In this document: piece after piece, positions 14,928 through 16,673 of the stretch | How positions within the stretch are numbered: position 1 is the first letter of the stretch | How the letters are laid out: every line of letters begins with the position of its first letter | Assembly (NCBI GenBank): GCA_003520365.1 | Contig: DOUW01000243.1 | Location: forward strand, 370-17,042 | Direction: 5' to 3' | DNA: 16,673 nt | Origin: Massilia sp. | Lineage (GTDB): Bacteria > Pseudomonadota > Gammaproteobacteria > Burkholderiales > Burkholderiaceae_D | Notes under the pieces: model-generated | The model's database searches: none | What the model saw: only the letters and a program-made list of their open reading frames with translations | Told to the model about the DNA's origin: nothing | Translations under genes and position numbers: made by a program

Positions 14928-14950
14928 GTTGCCGCAGCTTCTGCGGCAAC
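14928..14950. repeat. perfect 10-bp hairpin upstream of the DUF2889 gene
   Basis: GTTGCCGCAG-CTT-CTGCGGCAAC has a perfect 10-bp stem and a 3-base loop. It sits in the 247-base gap between the lipoprotein and DUF2889 genes (14873-15119), with no T-run on either strand. A second perfect palindrome, GTTGCA-C-TGCAAC, is at 15005-15017. These could be a factor-dependent end for the lipoprotein message or leader structure of the DUF2889 gene. Nothing else is recognisable in the gap. Confidence 0.55.
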
Positions 14951-15119
14951 AACCGCTCATGCGGCGCTGCTTAAACCGTCAAAGTTTAGCACAGGCCGAT
15001 AGCGGTTGCACTGCAACATGACGCATTGACCACGCCGCCAACCGGGGAATGTCGAAAGAATGGCAAGCCTGCCAACGTTGCCCGTACAGGGTCGGTGGAC
15101 GCCACGGCGGCGGGTCGAG

Positions 15120-15479
15120 TCAGGAAACGTCGTTGCGGAAGAAGCAGTTGATGCCCTCGCCGTCGAGGCAAATCTGGGCATCGCGGTCGATGATGGCCGA
15201 CCAGGTGCCCTCCCCCGCCTCGGGCTCGATGCCGCGCCAGACGATGCCGGAAAACGAGACCGATAGCGCCGGGCCGCCGGCTTCGCGCCAGGAGCCGCGG
15301 ATTTCGTCGGTATTGCGGCCCAGGCCGCTGGTTTGCAGGACGTAGTCGCCGCCGGGACGCACGTCCAGGACGATGGACGTGTCGGCGGTGCTGAGAATAT
15401 AGACGCCGGCGGGGCTGGTCGGCGCCTGGGTGCAGCCGATCAGGCCGGCAGCCAGTCCTAGTGCGAGCAACGCTTTCAT
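15120..15479 (-). CDS. small predicted lipoprotein of unknown function
   Basis: This is a 119-aa protein with lipobox LIGC (residues 13-16, lipidated Cys16) after MKALLALGLAAG. The mature part is beta-rich, with VYILSTADTSIVLDVRPGGDYVLQ and a later GTWSAIIDRDAQICLDGEGINCFF (motifs WSAIIDRDAQ and GEGINC). This suggests a small periplasmic beta-sheet domain, reminiscent of lipocalin-like or copper-resistance NlpE-like folds, but I do not recognise the family. The pair of cysteines near the C-terminus could form a disulfide. The ATG at 15479 has GAAGGGAA upstream; the longer frame reaching 15683 runs through a repeat-rich gap and is rejected. It lies between recX and the DUF2889 gene. Confidence 0.8.
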   Translation of the reverse strand: MKALLALGLAAGLIGCTQAPTSPAGVYILSTADTSIVLDVRPGGDYVLQTSGLGRNTDEIRGSWREAGGPALSVSFSGIVWRGIEPEAGEGTWSAIIDRDAQICLDGEGINCFFRNDVS

Positions 15480-15516
15480 CTTGTTCCCTTCTCGATCGCT
15501 CGGGTTGCTGCGGCAG

Positions 15517-15573
15517 GCGCCGCGGACTGGAGCGGCGAGGCCTGCGGCCTGGAGTGCGGCATGCGCCGCGGAC
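15517..15573. repeat. direct repeat pair upstream of the lipoprotein
   Basis: The 11-base unit GCGCCGCGGAC occurs at 15517-15527 and again at 15563-15573. It adjoins the long inverted repeat at 15579-15652 and marks the 249-base gap between recX and the lipoprotein gene as repeat-rich. Confidence 0.5.
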
Positions 15574-15578
15574 ATCAA

Positions 15579-15652
15579 GCGCCAGCGCGCAGCGCCATCC
15601 GTCGTTGAGGAATATGCAGGGCATATCGGCGAATGGCGCTCCGCGCTGGCGC
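15579..15652. repeat. nested long inverted repeat, REP/REPIN- or MITE-like
   Basis: A 20-base arm at 15579-15598 (starting GCGCCAGCGCG) is matched by its reverse complement at 15633-15652 with one mismatch. Inside it, ATATGC-AGG-GCATAT (15612-15626) forms a second perfect stem. Thus two copies of a unit of about 32-39 bases (arm, short spacer, ATATGC) face each other. There is no coding content or T-run. The layout resembles paired inverted REP elements (REPIN) or a very small MITE. It lies between recX and the lipoprotein gene. Confidence 0.7.
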
Positions 15653-15728
15653 CTGCGGGGCGCCTGGCCCGGATCGGGCCCAAATCTAGCCCGGATATGG
15701 TCCCGGGAGGCTTACCGGTGCTGTAACG

Positions 15729-16187
15729 TCAACAATCGTCGTCGTCCGGAGCGCCCTTGAGCGCCTCGCGTACGGCGCGCTGGGAAAAGCCGCGCGCCAT
15801 CAGGAAGCGCATCTGCTTGGCGCGCTCGGGCGCGTCCTGGGCAACGGTGCCGAATTTGCGGCGCCAGACTTCGACGGCGCGCGCCATTTCGCTCTCGGCC
15901 AGTTCGGACTTGAGCTCGGCAAGCGCTTCGCCGTTCACGCCGTGACTCTGCAATTCCGCCACGACGCGGCTGTTGCCATAGCGGGAAGCTTTTCGGTGAA
16001 TCAGCGATTCGGCGAAACGCTCCTGCGACAGCCAGTTATTCTTTTCGAGGAAATCGAGGAGGGCTTCGACGTCGTCGCCCTCCTCGGCATGGCGCGCCAG
16101 CTTGCGGCCCAGCTCGAGCCGGCTGTGCTCCCTCATGGAGAGGAAGCGCAGGGCCCGGGCCTTCAGGCTCAGGGGTGGCGCGCGCAT
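15729..16187 (-). CDS. recX: RecA regulator RecX
   Basis: This is a 152-aa helical protein of normal RecX size. RecX binds RecA filaments and limits their growth and activity. Family features are the three-helix repeats: [24 protein letters not shown] (motifs [12 protein letters not shown] and ELGRKL, about 12-30), [18 protein letters not shown] (44-61), and [17 protein letters not shown] (126-142), with the typical L-xx-RGF pattern. The ATG at 16187 begins [13 protein letters not shown]; no strong ribosome site is seen, and translation may follow recA, whose stop is 36 bases upstream. The C-terminus is acidic (DDDDC). It is co-oriented with recA, the standard arrangement. Confidence 0.94.
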   Translation of the reverse strand: MRAPPLSLKARALRFLSMREHSRLELGRKLARHAEEGDDVEALLDFLEKNNWLSQERFAESLIHRKASRYGNSRVVAELQSHGVNGEALAELKSELAESEMARAVEVWRRKFGTVAQDAPERAKQMRFLMARGFSQRAVREALKGAPDDDDC

Positions 16188-16223
16188 GGTGCTGCTGTCA
16201 GAACAATCAAAGCACGCTCAAGC

Positions 16224-16673
16224 TTATTCCGACACGGCCTTCAGCTTCGGCGTATCGCCGCCGTCGGCAGCGACCGGCGGCAGCTCGCGCACGCCCAGCG
16301 CCGCGCGGACCTTGTTCTCGATCTCGCGTGCCAGTGCCGGACGGTCCTTCAGGAACTGACGGGCGTTGTCCTTGCCCTGGCCGATGCGTTCGCCGTTGTA
16401 GCTGTACCAGGAACCCGACTTCTCGACGATCTTGTTGTCGGCGCCCAGGTCCAGGATTTCGCCTTCGCGCGAGGTGCCTTCTCCGTACAGGATGTCGAAG
16501 TGGGCTTCCTTGAACGGCGGCGCGATCTTGTTCTTGACGACCTTGACCTTGGTTTCGTTACCGATCACCTCGTCGCCCGACTTGATCGAGCCGGTACGGC
16601 GGATGTCCATGCGCACCGAGGCGTAGAACTTCAGCGCGTTACCGCCGGTCGTGGTTTCCGGGCTGCCGAACAT
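16224..16673 (-). CDS. recA: recombinase RecA, C-terminal part only
   Basis: The frame is open at the right window edge, so this is the last 149 residues of RecA (usual length about 350). The first visible residues [19 protein letters not shown] are the DNA-binding loop L2 region, so the Met at the edge is internal and not a start. The core beta-strands SVRMDIRR and the segment [19 protein letters not shown] follow, then the C-terminal domain ([18 protein letters not shown]) and a short acidic tail. RecA forms the recombination filament on single-stranded DNA and triggers the SOS response. The promoter and any LexA box lie outside the window. recX follows 36 bases downstream. Confidence 0.98.
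   Translation of the reverse strand: MFGSPETTTGGNALKFYASVRMDIRRTGSIKSGDEVIGNETKVKVVKNKIAPPFKEAHFDILYGEGTSREGEILDLGADNKIVEKSGSWYSYNGERIGQGKDNARQFLKDRPALAREIENKVRAALGVRELPPVAADGGDTPKLKAVSE

Noticed and set aside
14928..14950. Hairpin as an intrinsic terminator
   Set aside because: The stem is perfect, but no T-run follows on either strand.
1..16673. tRNA, rRNA, CRISPR array, insertion sequence, toxin-antitoxin or defence system
   Set aside because: I looked for tandem spaced repeats, transposase motifs and small paired genes on both strands and saw none. The window is mostly core genes.

Overview
The window looks like chromosomal DNA of a high-GC betaproteobacterium, most likely Oxalobacteraceae and close to Massilia/Telluria. 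This rests on protein character and on gene neighbourhoods typical of that group: recA-recX-(lipoprotein)-DUF2889-sucCD-pilA, and a YheT-like hydrolase followed by a conserved betaproteobacterial protein. No search was run, so the genus is an inference. I see no rRNA, tRNA, CRISPR array, insertion sequence or prophage genes.

Left part (1-4860): the 3' end of a YheT-type hydrolase gene is translationally coupled to a gene of unknown function. Convergent to these is a minus-strand pair: a BepA-like periplasmic M48 metallopeptidase followed 4 bases later by an alpha/beta hydrolase. moaC (molybdenum cofactor synthesis) is divergent from the M48 gene and converges on a small lipoprotein gene. A weakly supported small gene or gene remnant lies upstream of the lipoprotein.

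Centre (4860-10420): a complete, tightly packed pqqABCDE cluster for the redox cofactor PQQ. It includes the 24-residue precursor peptide PqqA with its Glu/Tyr pair. PqqC, PqqD and PqqE carry their expected catalytic or binding signatures. No pqqF protease gene is present. Next is a secreted S9 (prolyl-oligopeptidase/DPP-like) peptidase with its own Shine-Dalgarno sequence and a strong terminator.

Right part (10420-16673): a YcgR-like PilZ (c-di-GMP receptor) gene converges on a type IV major pilin gene across a shared bidirectional terminator. The pilin has a textbook sigma-54 promoter, a palindrome upstream that could be a PilR site, and an unusual acidic C-terminal tail encoded by a GAA repeat. 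Then, all on the minus strand, come recA (partial), recX, a small lipoprotein, a DUF2889 protein, sucC and sucD (succinyl-CoA synthetase), closed by a terminator.

Most of the window is ordinary core genome. The points worth a second look are the pilin tail and its control region, a nested long inverted repeat between recX and the lipoprotein gene, the missing PQQ protease beside a secreted S9 peptidase, and the possible gene remnant at 4363-4695. I did not find convincing evidence of a wholly new multigene system.
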